A stretch of DNA of 64,000 nucleotides, taken from positions 3,561,001 through 3,625,000 of the forward strand of contig NC_066598.1 of the NCBI RefSeq assembly GCF_905475345.1, written 5' to 3'. The position numbers were made by a program, and so were the translations under genes. Source of the DNA: Vespula vulgaris (taxonomy: Eukaryota; Arthropoda; Insecta; Hymenoptera; Vespidae). How positions within the stretch are numbered: position 1 is the stretch's first letter; each line of letters begins with the position of its first letter. Below are positions 53,871-64,000 of this stretch, one piece after another. The notes under the pieces were generated by a model, which saw only the letters and a list, made by a program, of their open reading frames with translations, ran no database searches and was not told the origin of the DNA.

Positions 53871-53925
53871 GGGAAGCGTAGAATTTGTTGATCATTTCAA
53901 AGCGGTCGACGTTAGTTTCTTCGCA

Positions 53926-55100
53926 ATGTCTCTGAGATATCTAAGTTACTACGAACAACGATTCCTTTTGTCGAATCGATTTGTTCAGTTGATACTGGGG
54001 CTACATCCGAGTCAAAGTTCGACTAATCAATTGTTGCAATGGTCTGTAATAGCTGTCTATTTAATACCAATGATTGCGCATCAGGTAAAAGTTTCTTTCT
54101 TAAATTTATACGTTGTTGTTATTATTATTAATTTTATTTCTGTGATTGTCATTATTATTATTAGTTATATTACAGTTATTAGTTTCGCGTTAGTTTTAAA
54201 TTATTGCTTGGATAAAAATTAATTAATAAGAAATATATATGTGTGTGTGTGTGTGTATATATAATTGTTATTTGATTTTTTATGAAATTTAGACACTAGT
54301 TCAAATTCAATTAAACGAATGAATGAATGAATAAATAAATAAATAAAAAAAAGAAAATAATTATCGTCACATTTTAGGTCATTATCTTAATATCAAAGCT
54401 TGTGAAAAGGTATATACTTTTTTATATTTAAATAACACATAGTTTAAATAGTTCGTTGATGTATTTATTTTCTAAGAGAAGCAACGAAAAAGAAATTGAT
54501 TTTACGCTGGACGAATATCACGTATATTTAGTGTACTCCTTTTTTTGTCGTCTTTAATTGGAACTTTTAATTGGAACTTGGATATGATTTATTGTTTCCA
54601 GAATTTAAAATTATTGTTCAAAAAAATATCTCGAATACGTGTGAGATTACTATAGGAAATGAAATGTCATATTTCCTTTGGTTGCTTTAAGTAACCAAAG
54701 TTTTAAAAAGTTATTTAAAAAAATATTAAACACTTTGCATTGTCCGACGCAAAATATTGAATATATACTATATATATGTGTGTAATATATATATATAATA
54801 TATTGTATATTATATATATATATGTACTTTTTTTCTTTAATTATTTTTAAAAATCCATTTACTCTGTATTACACCATAAATGTAAAAACATTGAATTTCC
54901 AGTTTTATCAGCTTTCCATGGCGGATCTAAAATTGCAATCGAATTTTAACTTGTTGCAAAAAGTGTTAAGTGCTTTGTGTATTCTCTGTACTTACGGGGC
55001 CGTTTACTTTCGTTCCACTACAGTTCGTAAACATTTTAATTATATATCCCATAAAATTTTTAATATGATAATACCCATTGATATTTATAAATACTAAAAA

Positions 55101-55134
<34 letters not shown>

Positions 55135-56929
55135 GAAATAAAGAAAAAGGTAATATTTCGTTTCGTTAGATAAAAAAATTATTCGCTTATCATAAACGTG
55201 ATTACGAGCAATTCTCAGACGAGAAGGAGATATGCATATACGAGAAATATACGAAAAAAAATAAATTATTTACTATTATATTTATTGGTAAGTATAACTA
55301 TGTAAGAATAACAAACAAAAAGTTGTATCGTTAATTAATACATTTTGCAGGTTTTTGTTACCTTTATGCATTTTCATTAACTATACCAAGTGTTTTCAAT
55401 GTTTTTCGTTATATCATTGGATCAAACGAAGATATCCAATTAACATTACCTCTACCTGTTAATAATGTTCACAACGCAGGAATTTTGTATTACATTTTAC
55501 TTATTTATCAAATAATAGCAATCTTTATCTTGTTAACGATAACATGCGTATGTTATTCGTCGTATTTGATAGCAATACAACATGCATGCATCAAATTTAG
55601 CGTTCTAATGTACGTTATCAACTGTGTGATTTTTTTTTCATCATATTATTATTTAATACGTCTTTATTAATATTATGTTACTTTTATCAATATTATTTTC
55701 TCATTATATTCATTGCAGATTTAAAATTCGTCAACCGTTTAACGAACAGAAATCTAAAGAAAAGGATTCGTATAATATAACGTATGAAGAGGAATGGGAA
55801 TGGATAGTCGACATAATAAAACGTTATACAACAATAACGGAGTTAGTGCAGAATCATTTTTTTTTCTTTCGTATCTTTATTATCGTTTTAATGAAAATTT
55901 ATGTATATGTATATATATATATGTATATTTGTTTCTCTGTGTTTGTTAGGTTCGTAGATTTGATAAACAGTTCATCTAAGATAATTTACTTAGTTGAAAT
56001 TTCGTTTGCGATGATTCTTATTTTTTTTGATCTGCTTTACGTAAGTAAAAGAAAATAAAATAAAATAAAATAAGATAAAATAAAAAAGAAAAGAAAAAAA
56101 AAGTAAATAAACAATAATAGGTAAGAAAAGATTTATGAAATAATGAAATTCGTGAAATAGTAAATTATTCGTAAAAGACTTTTTGTCCCTGCACATTGTT
56201 TATTATATTTTCTTTTTTTCTTTTTTTCTTCTTTTCTTTTGATTTTTGTAAATATCTCATCCATGCATGTAATATTCGTTTTTAGATGTTGCAATTATCA
56301 ACGATATTGCAAAATACGAATGGAATATTTGAATGTTTCGTTATCACTATTGGATCTGTATTGACTATATATATTAATTTTTACATCGGGCAAATGCTTA
56401 TTAATCAGAGCACAGAAGCTTTCGAAGAATTGTAAGATACTACGAAGCTTCGTCAAAGAGACAAATTCAATTAATTTAAAATGCAATAATAATTATTTAT
56501 TCTTGTTTATACGAAGACATTTTTTTTTTCTCTTTTACCTTTAAAATCTATAAACGAATACGTTATTTCGTACAAGACGAATAATTCTTTATTGATTTTG
56601 TTTCAGATATCAAGTTCCATTTTATATGCTATCCATAAATACTCAAAAGCTTTTGTTATTCACGATATCAAGAAGTATGAAACCTTGCGAAATTTCAATC
56701 GGCGGTGTATTCGTGGCGTCGAATGAAATTTTCTCTGGGGTTAGTTAATTAACAAATATATAAATTATCGTCGTTGAACAATTTTCTACATTGTTATTCC
56801 GAAATAACAAAGAAATGTTATTCCTAATAATTTTTCTAGAATTCATTAATGACGAAACAAAAAATTTATTTATTTCAGTTAATCCAAAAAGCATTTTCAT
56901 TCGCAATGTTATATCACAGTATGCTGTAG
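53926..56929 (+). CDS. Odorant receptor, 9-exon type, array gene 13
   Basis: Exons 53926-54084, 54903-55022, 55170-55287, 55351-55609, 55719-55841, 55950-56040, 56286-56431, 56607-56739 and 56879-56929 give 399 residues. It belongs with genes 9-12 (123-nt exon 5, exon 3 KRDYEQFSDEKE) but stands apart within them. The QHAC segment is QHACIKF, exon 8 opens with Tyr (LYQVPFYMLS) where Cys is usual and ends NEIFSG, and the tail is QKAFSFAMLYHSML. Intron 1 is unusually long (818 nt) and AT-rich. The exon 8 donor is GTTAGT. Confidence 0.91.
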
Positions 56930-57349
56930 TTGAATTGTTGGTAACACGATTAATTATATATATCTATTATATATCTATCTATTATCAAAATTTTATTTCT
57001 AATGAAAAATAACATACTCACTTGTAATAAATATAGTGCCTCTTCACTATTCATTCGTTTTTCTTGTTTTAACATTCTTCTAACTCATTGATCTATTTAC
57101 AAACTAATCACGAACATTTTTCTTTTTTTTTTCTCTTTTTTTTACAATTTTTTTTACATTTATACAAATAACGTCAAACGGACAAACGGCGAAAGGAATA
57201 AATAAAAACGAAATAATAAAGGTAAAGGTAATAAATAAATAAATAAAAGCGAAAAGAAAAATCAATCGATCGATCGATCGATCAATTAATCGATGAAAAC
57301 GATTATATTTTAAAAAGTGCATGCTATGAAACGAATTGCTTTTTAACAA

Positions 57350-57493
57350 AGTGTCCTGACATTATAGACTGATCGTCAGAATGGTTCCGATCTATGGACG
57401 GTACTGCTCATGACCTTGAACAATTTGCAGATAATACAAAAATCATTTTCATTGGTTGTGATCTATCATAGTGTACCTTCAATTTCAATATAG
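57350..57493 (+). pseudogene. Relic OR: promoter fused to its last exon
   Basis: A decayed promoter module (GTGTCCTGACATTATAGACT, GATCGTCAGAA, then TGCTCATG at 57405-57412 in place of TGCGCATG) runs directly into TTTGCAG at 57424-57430 and an exon-9-like frame at 57431-57493, IIQKSFSLVVIYHSVPSISI then stop. That frame matches the (L/I)(I/M)QKAFSFAMVYYS tail of the array, with its splice acceptor preserved. Exons 1-8 and the rest of the promoter are gone. The simplest explanation is one internal deletion in a former OR gene. A minus-strand donor GTGAGT is at 57016-57021. Confidence 0.72.
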
Positions 57494-57989
57494 AAATAAT
57501 AAAAAAAAATGAAAATTGATTAGGACAAAAAATATTCGAACGCGAACACTTGTATTTAATATAGATATATAAATATTAAATTGTACCTGATGAATCCAAA
57601 TTCGATTATCTTCTTTTTTTATCTTTCTGTTTTTTACACACACACACACACACACAGAAAGAGAGAGTCTTATAATTCAGAAATGAAATATTTCCAAATT
57701 CATATTGACGAAAAGTATTTTTTTTTATTCCACACACGACGAATTATCATCCTTAAAATTTGTTGTTCCGCTTAAGCCATTCACACTCTGTATAAATTCT
57801 CCCTACGTAAAAGAAAAAGAAAAAAAAAAAAAAGAAACGAAGAGAAGAAAAGCAGGAAAGTACAAAACAAAAAAAAGAAAAAGAAAGAAAGAAAATTTTT
57901 TATTTATACACACAAGATTTTCTTTTCTCTTTTCACAAGTATAAAATACATGAACAAATTTTTCTTTTTGACAAATTCGTCGATGTGTT
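57494..57989. other. Spacer between relic OR and orphan promoter
   Basis: It begins like an OR 3' flank and has a broken copy of the donor motif (AACACTTGTATT, about 57545). The rest is low-complexity: an (AC)n tract at about 57638-57656 and A-rich purine runs at 57808-57895. No coding sequence seen. Confidence 0.5.
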
Positions 57990-58198
57990 GTTATTTTTTA
58001 ACCAAGTGTCCTGTATCATGGTTGAACAACGACTGATGAGTCGTTGAACGTAAAATCGATAGACCGTTCTGTGCATATCTCTTTTGGAATGAAAATTCGT
58101 GGATAAAACACAGACGCATTTAATCGTAAAGAACACCTGTTTGCTATTAACGTGTAATACAATTCTATCGAAAAGATTTCGAGTATTATAAAAATAGA
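57990..58198 (+). pseudogene. Orphan OR promoter module
   Basis: AAGTGTCCTGTATCATGGTT, then GAACAACGACTGATGA (about 58024-58039), a decayed TGTGCATA at 58070-58077, and AAAGAACACCTGTTTGC at about 58128-58144 are in the usual order. No exon 1 follows. At about 58199 the sequence switches to the segment shared with the region upstream of gene 15. This is a second lost gene before gene 14, or a detached module acting at a distance. Confidence 0.6.
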
Positions 58199-58389
58199 TA
58201 TACAGATATCGATCTTCTACGAGTGACTCACTGTAACGCGTTAAAAACAATTTCCATTTTAACTATACGTAAGATTATTCTCGTTTTTATGTATTCAATT
58301 AATTTTTTGTGTAACTTACCGTGTTGACAATAAAATCGATTGGATTCAATGGGTGTTTCCTCGCATCGAAACGCATTTGGTCTCAACAT

Positions 58390-58700
58390 GTGTCTCGTAT
58401 CGCGGTTCAACAGCGACTGAGAAAAGTTCCGATCGATAAATCAAACTGCGCATGTCTTTCGGAATGAAAAATAGCAGCTACAACTCCCTACATTTAATTA
58501 CCAGGGACAATCATCTGTTTTTATGTCTCAATGTACTTGAATCGTATCGCGAAGGGTTCGATATTACGGAAATGTATTAGAGAGATACATTTTGCAGATT
58601 CCTATTATAGATTCGATCAATATTTAAACTATTTTCATTTCACTGTTTTCCAAACCGTTCTACGGACTATAATGAGGATCAATTTGAATGCGCAATGAGG
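58390..58700 (+). promoter_or_regulatory. OR promoter module of gene 14
   Basis: A box ATCGCGGTTCAACAGCGACT from about 58399, TGCGCATG at 58447-58454 (309 bp before the ATG), GGGACAATCATCTGTTTTTA at about 58503-58522, and TCAATTTGAATGCGCAATGA from about 58679. The region 58199-58390 is nearly identical to 61464-61654 and contains nothing coding. Confidence 0.72.
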
Positions 58701-58755
58701 AAGAAGCGTAGAGCGTGATGTTTACCTCGGTGTAATATTCGTCAGATTCTTCAGT

Positions 58756-61309
58756 ATGTCTGTAGAGAATGGTCTAATTTACTTCGAACAACACTTTCTT
58801 TTTTCGAATAAATTTTTCCAATATACTATGGGTTTGCGACCTTATCAATGTTCGAACGATCTCTTGTTTCAAGTGTGTACAATTATTGCTTACGTATTTC
58901 CAACGATTGCACACCAAGTAAATGTATTTCTTTCTAATTTATATATGATCCTACTCATTAAGATTATTTTAATCATTATTCTCTTATCGTGGACTATTTT
59001 TTTTTTTTTTTAAATAATTTTCAAGTAGTAATGACTGATCCCAAAATTATAGTACGTTGTGCGAATAAAATCCTTCGGTCTATTTATCTTTTATATTCCG
59101 TTATTTTTATACATTCGATCTGCATGTAAATGAAACTTCCGCTATAAAATTAAATGAAAGTGTTGTCTATTTAAAAAAAAAAAAAAACCCAAGGAATAAC
59201 AACAGTGAAATGTTTTAAGCGTTTTTTTGACTTTAGTTTTATCAGCTCGCCATATCAGACGTCACTCTGGAATCAACGGTCAAAGTGTTACAGAAAATGT
59301 TAGCTGCTGTATCTATTTTATGGATATACACTACTGTATACTTTAGTTTCGTTAATGTTCGTGTCATATTTGTTGTATTAGCTTCGTTGTTCCTAATAAA
59401 GGAAACATTTAAAAACGTAGAAAGTGTATTAAATTTTCAGATCAAAGAAATTTTTTCTCAACTTAAGCTCGATTACACTCTGATGTCCGGTAAAGATGAA
59501 TTTGAAATTATGTTTAAATACAATAAAGGGGGTAAAATGTATGCTTATATGGTTACGGGTGAGCACATGAAACTACAAAAAATTGAGAAATTCGCGAACG
59601 TAACATTAGAGTTATATATACATTTCTTTGATTTTAGGTTTTTTCAACATCTATTTTATTGCAACAGTAACTCCCTGTGTTTTAAATGTTTTCTTGTATC
59701 ACATTGGTACTTCAGAGAATGTTAACTTGACTTTACCCATTCCCATTAATAATATTTCCAATCCAGGGATAATATATTACACCTTACTCATTTATCAAAT
59801 TGTAGCAATGTATATCTCAGTAATCCTAGGGAGTGCATGTTTTTCATTGTATTTGGTATTAGTGCATCACGCGTGTTGTCAATTAAGCATTATAAGGTAT
59901 GCGATTTTCTCACAAAGGTTTCTTTTTTATCATAAATATCGTAATATGCTTAAATGATGATTTAAAACGTACTTATTATAGATTGAAAATTGGTCAACCT
60001 TTTCGGGATCACCAAAAATTAAATCAAAAGTTTAAGTGTGATAAAACAATTTGGGACGAATTTGGTTGGATAGTTGACATAATAGAACATTACAAAAAAG
60101 TCACGATGTATGTCCCGATCAATTATTTTTGTGATCTATTTGATGATTTATTCAATGATTAGATTAACAATTTTAATAAAAAAATCTTTTTTTTATTAAT
60201 ACGTATAAACGCATTATTTTGTTTTTGTTTAAGATTTGTTGATTTGCTTAATCGTCTTTCGGAGAGTATTTATTTATTTATGATATTCATTGGGGTGTTT
60301 CTCTTTGTCTTAAATTTCCTGTATGTAAGTAATTCCTTTCGAATAAGTACAACATGTAAATATAGAATGTAGTTTATTTTTTGCCTGGATACGATTATTT
60401 TATATATAAGCTTAAATAATTTTTAATTATCTCTGCATTCTTAAAATTTTATTTCGTTTTCACCTTTATTTTGTTTAACACTGGTATTGAAAGAGTTTTT
60501 AGATGAAACTGTTGCACTTGAAAATTATTTAAAAGAGAATGCATGTTAAACGAGAAAGACAATACAATAGTTTTAAATATTTCGATCAACAAAGATATAA
60601 AGCATGGTTTTTTTTTTTTAATTAATTTTACGAAATTCGAAATTGGTTTATAAATCACTCAAGTTAGTTTATGCAGATTTAGCGTATCTAGCAAAATTGC
60701 ATGCTTGTTTACATCGGCTGGAATAAATTAAAGCAATATTTTTTTAATGAAATCTCCTACTATATGAAAAATATTTGGTTGCAGATGTTTCGATTGTCAA
60801 TAGTTTTGAAAAATATATGGGAATTAATAGACTGTAGCATATACATATTCAGCTCTGTCATTATTACATATATTCTTATGTATCTTGGACAGAAGCTTGT
60901 GAATCATTGCATCCAAGCGTACACAGAATTGTAAGATTCCTTTTGATACTATAAAATATTTCTTTTCCCTTCTTTCTACTATGGCTGATGTGAAAACTAA
61001 ATTTTAAATCGAGTAACATATAATTTTTTGTTTGTTTTTATTAAATGAAATACTTTTTCGCAGGTGTCAAATTCCGTTTTATATGATTTCTATAAGAACC
61101 CAAAAATTGCTGGTATTTATGATATTGAGAAGTTCGAAACCATGCGTCCTCTCATTCGGAAGTATGTTCGTGTCGTCCCATGAACTTTTCGTTGGGGTAA
61201 GTAGGAACAAATTTCCGATATTTCACAAATTATGCTATCATAACATTTTTTATTTTAGATTATGCATAAAGCATTTTCCTTTGCAATGGCATATTATAGT
61301 ATTCATTAG
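58756..61309 (+). CDS. Odorant receptor, 9-exon type, array gene 14
   Basis: Exons 58756-58917, 59237-59356, 59441-59558, 59638-59896, 59982-60107, 60234-60324, 60785-60930, 61064-61196 and 61259-61309 give 401 residues. Exon 1 is 162 nt, one codon longer than in genes 1-13 (MSVENGLIYFEQHFLFSNK). The QHAC segment is HHACCQL, exon 4 ends in an Arg codon split across the intron, exon 5 reads LKIGQPFRD, exon 8 opens LCQIPFYMIS and the tail is HKAFSFAMAYYSIH. Both upstream ATGs in the promoter element are closed by stops before the receptor start. It pairs with gene 15. Confidence 0.91.
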
Positions 61310-61649
61310 CTTCATCTTAGTTGATTGAAAAAAGCATACCTTTTTTTCTAACAAAACGAAAATGTACTAACTCGTATTAAATAGACTGAATTTAGTAAAC
61401 GTAAATGTACACAATTTTTATTCAAGTTTCATCCATTTCACATGTCTGACTTTTATGTAAATATACAGATATCGATCTTCTACGAGGGACTCACTGTAAC
61501 GCGTTAAAAACAATTTGCATTTTAACTATACGTAAGATTATTCTTGTTTTTATGTATTCAATTAATTTTTTGTGTAACGTACCGTGTTGACAATAAAATC
61601 GATTGGATTCACTGGGTGTTTCCTCGCATCGAAACGCATCTGGTCTCAA

Positions 61650-61963
61650 CATGTGTCTCGTATCGCGGTTCAACAGCGACTGAGAAAAGTTCCGATCGAT
61701 AAATCAAACTGCGCATGTCTTTCGGTATGAAAAATAGCAGCTACAACTCCCTACATTTAATTACCAAGGACAATCATCTGTTTTTATGTCTCAATGTACT
61801 TGAATCGTATCGCGAAGGGTTCGATATTACGGAAATGTATTAGAGAGATACATTTTACAGATTCCTATTATAGATTCGATCAATATTTAAACTATTTTCA
61901 TTTCACTGTTTTCCAAACCGTTCTACGGACTATAATGAGGGTCAATTTGAATGCGCAATGAGG
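61650..61963 (+). promoter_or_regulatory. OR promoter module of gene 15
   Basis: It is nearly identical to the gene 14 module: A box ATCGCGGTTCAACAGCGACT from 61663, TGCGCATG at 61710-61717 (309 bp before the ATG), and TCAATTTGAATGCGCAATGA from about 61942. A minus-strand donor-like ACTAAC (GTTAGT) lies at 61366-61371. Confidence 0.72.
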
Positions 61964-62018
61964 AAGAAGCATAGAACGTGATGTTTATCTCGGTGCAATA
62001 TTCGTCAGATTCTTCAGT

Positions 62019-64000
62019 ATGTCTGTAAAGAATGGTCTAATTTACTTCGAACAACACTTTCTTTTTTCGAATAAATTTTTCCAATATACTATGGGTTTTC
62101 GACCTTGTCAATGTTCGAACGATCTCCTGTTTCAAGTGTGTACAATTATTGCTTACGTATTTCCAGGGATAGCACATCAAGTAAATGTATTCTTCTTTAA
62201 TGAATATACGATTATATCTATTAGAATTATTATAATCGTTATTGTTATATTGAGTGTAATTTTTTTTCCCTAATTAATTTCAAGTAATAGTGGTTCGTTT
62301 CGAAATGGCAGTGCTTCGGACGAATTACGTTAAACGATATGTATGTGAACAGTATTTTTGTGTTCAAATTATGTGGAATAGTTATATACAATCTTTTTTT
62401 TTATTATTTTTTTTTTTTTTATTTGTTTCAAGAACTCGCAGAATAACCACAGTGAAATCTTATAAGCGTTTTTTTGACTTCAGTTTTATCAGCTGGCCTT
62501 TTCAGAAGTCGCCATGGTAACAACTATCAAAGTACTCCAGTATATATTAGCAACTACATGTTTTCTGTTTACTTACAGTAATATTTACTTTAAATACGTA
62601 CAAGTTCGTTTTATTATTATTATTATTATTTTTTTTTTTATAATTTATCTTTTTCTGTCGTATAAAGAAACATATTTAAACACGTAGAAATAGTACTTTA
62701 TTTTCAGATGAAATTAGTTTTTTCTCATCTGAAATACGATTACGAGCGGCTGTCGAATAAAGATGAATTCGATATTATGGAAAGATACATTAAAAAGAGT
62801 GAAATATATACGCGTTGTATCGTGGGTAAGGACGTGAAAATGTATACGTAATACAGATATGAAATATCATAACTAAATTTTTTAATATTTTCTTGTAGTA
62901 ATCTTGTATTTGTATTTTATCGCAATGATATCTCCTTGCTACTTAAATGTTTTCTGGTATTACATTGGTACATCAGAAAATGTTAATTTAACTTTACCCA
63001 TATCTGTTAATAACGTTTTTAACCCAGGCCCGATATATTACTGTTTGCTTATTTATCAAACGTCAGGAATATATATATCAATAACTTTAACAATTGTATG
63101 TTTTGCAACATATTTGGTATTTGTACAGCACGCGTGTTGGCAATTAAGGGTTATAAGGTATGCGGTTAATTTAGAAACTTATAATTATAATATTAATATA
63201 ATTATAAAATGTATAAAATATATTAATTATAATATATAATATACTTATATTATAATTAATTAAAAACGTATATTATAATATATTTAAATGTCATTTTAAC
63301 GAGATACTTATTGCAGATTGAAAATTCGTCAACCCTTTCGAGAGGCCCAAAAATTTAATTATAATACTTGGTGTAGGAATAAAATTTGGAACGAATTCGA
63401 TTGGATCGTGGACATAATAGAGCGTTATAAAAGGAACATGGAGTATTTTTTTATTATTATTTTTTTTTCTTTTTCTTTTCTTTTCTTTTTTTTTTTTTGT
63501 TGTATTAATTCGTTATTTTATTTTTGTTTAAGATACGTTGATTTGCTCAATTCTATCGTACAGAGAATTTACTTAATGGAGATTTTCCTTATTATGCTCT
63601 TCATTATATTGGATTTTCTTTATGTAAGTTATTATTTATGGAATTAAAAAATTGTCAAATTTTTTTCTATCGGTACGATTATATTCTATAACGAAAAGTA
63701 ATTTTGAAGTTATAATACATTGACATATCCTTAGATACATTTGAAATTTCATTTTATCTTCTTTTTCTTTTTTTATTGGTAAAAAATTATTCTATTGTAA
63801 ATATAATATTTGTTAATATTAAACTGAACGAACGTTCTGAAATTGTTTTTCGCATACATGCGATTATAAAATTTTATTTTTACTAAGAAATAAATGTTTT
63901 TTTTTTTTAATCAAAATATATAAGATCGTATAGTTGACAATCGATTGATAATTTTTCTAATTTATCAATATAATTTTTTTCTTACGGACGCGCCAATAAA
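62019..64000 (+). CDS. Odorant receptor, 9-exon type, array gene 15 (3' truncated by window)
   Basis: Exons seen are 62019-62180, 62484-62603, 62708-62825, 62899-63157, 63317-63442 and 63533-63623. Exons 7-9 lie beyond the window, since intron 6 is still running at 64000 (intron 6 of gene 14 is 460 nt). Exon 1 is almost identical to that of gene 14 (MSVKNGLIYFEQHFLFSNK), but exon 2 (FYQLAFSEVAMVTTIKVLQ) and later exons are clearly diverged. QHACWQL ends exon 4 and LKIRQPFRE opens exon 5. The exon 5 donor is GTATTT, poor at +5, and an alternative donor nearby cannot be excluded. No stop codon interrupts the six exons. Confidence 0.88.

Noticed and set aside
58228..61673. Minus-strand 60-codon frames at 58228-58410 and 61491-61673
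   Set aside because: They are antisense to the duplicated region upstream of genes 14 and 15, and identical because that segment is duplicated.
1..64000. Transposons, tRNA or rRNA genes, CRISPR arrays
   Set aside because: I found no transposase or reverse transcriptase motifs, no terminal repeats with target duplications and no tRNA-like boxes. The spaced repeats in the window are OR genes and their promoters.

Overview
The window looks like a piece of an insect nuclear genome, most likely an aculeate hymenopteran (wasp, bee or ant). It is very AT-rich, rich in microsatellites and intron-rich. It holds one conserved metabolic gene followed by a long head-to-tail array of insect odorant receptor (OR, 7tm_6 family) genes. 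The nine-exon gene structure matches what is known of the hymenopteran '9-exon' OR subfamily, which is expanded in social species and linked to cuticular-hydrocarbon detection. A social wasp is a guess; subfamily and species are inference.

Layout, all genes on the + strand. 1-2600: AT-rich DNA with a large GA/CT microsatellite. 2977-10303: purine nucleoside phosphorylase, six coding exons, 328 aa, behind a TATA box at 2611. 10304-12836: no gene seen. 12837-13337: OR promoter remnants without a gene. 13984-61309: fourteen complete OR genes with no broken frame found. 62019 to the window end: a fifteenth OR cut off after exon 6. Between genes 13 and 14 lie a relic OR (promoter fused to the last exon) and a second orphan promoter.

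All OR genes share one plan: exons of 159, 120, 118, 259, 126 or 123, 91, 146, 133 and 48-63 nt (162 nt for exon 1 in the last two genes), with intron phases 0,0,1,2,2,0,2,0. By sequence they form four neighbourhood groups: genes 1-5, 6-7, 8-13 and 14-15. Segments are repeated at about 6.3 kb (genes 1/3), 3.9 kb (8/9 and the promoters of 9/10), 2.9 kb (10/11/12) and 3.3 kb (5' ends of 14/15), so the array grew by unequal exchange and gene conversion.

The most interesting non-coding signal is a regulatory module repeated before every gene about 290-405 bp from the ATG: a GGTCGAAC..CGACTGA box, a TGCGCATG box, a CACCTG-type E-box, and a CAATTAGAAT(GCGC)AATGA element 77-97 bp before the ATG. In most intergenic regions a near-perfect splice donor on the opposite strand lies about 240-380 bp upstream of the module. 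This fits spliced antisense transcripts leaving each OR promoter, which could bear on how one receptor is chosen from the array.
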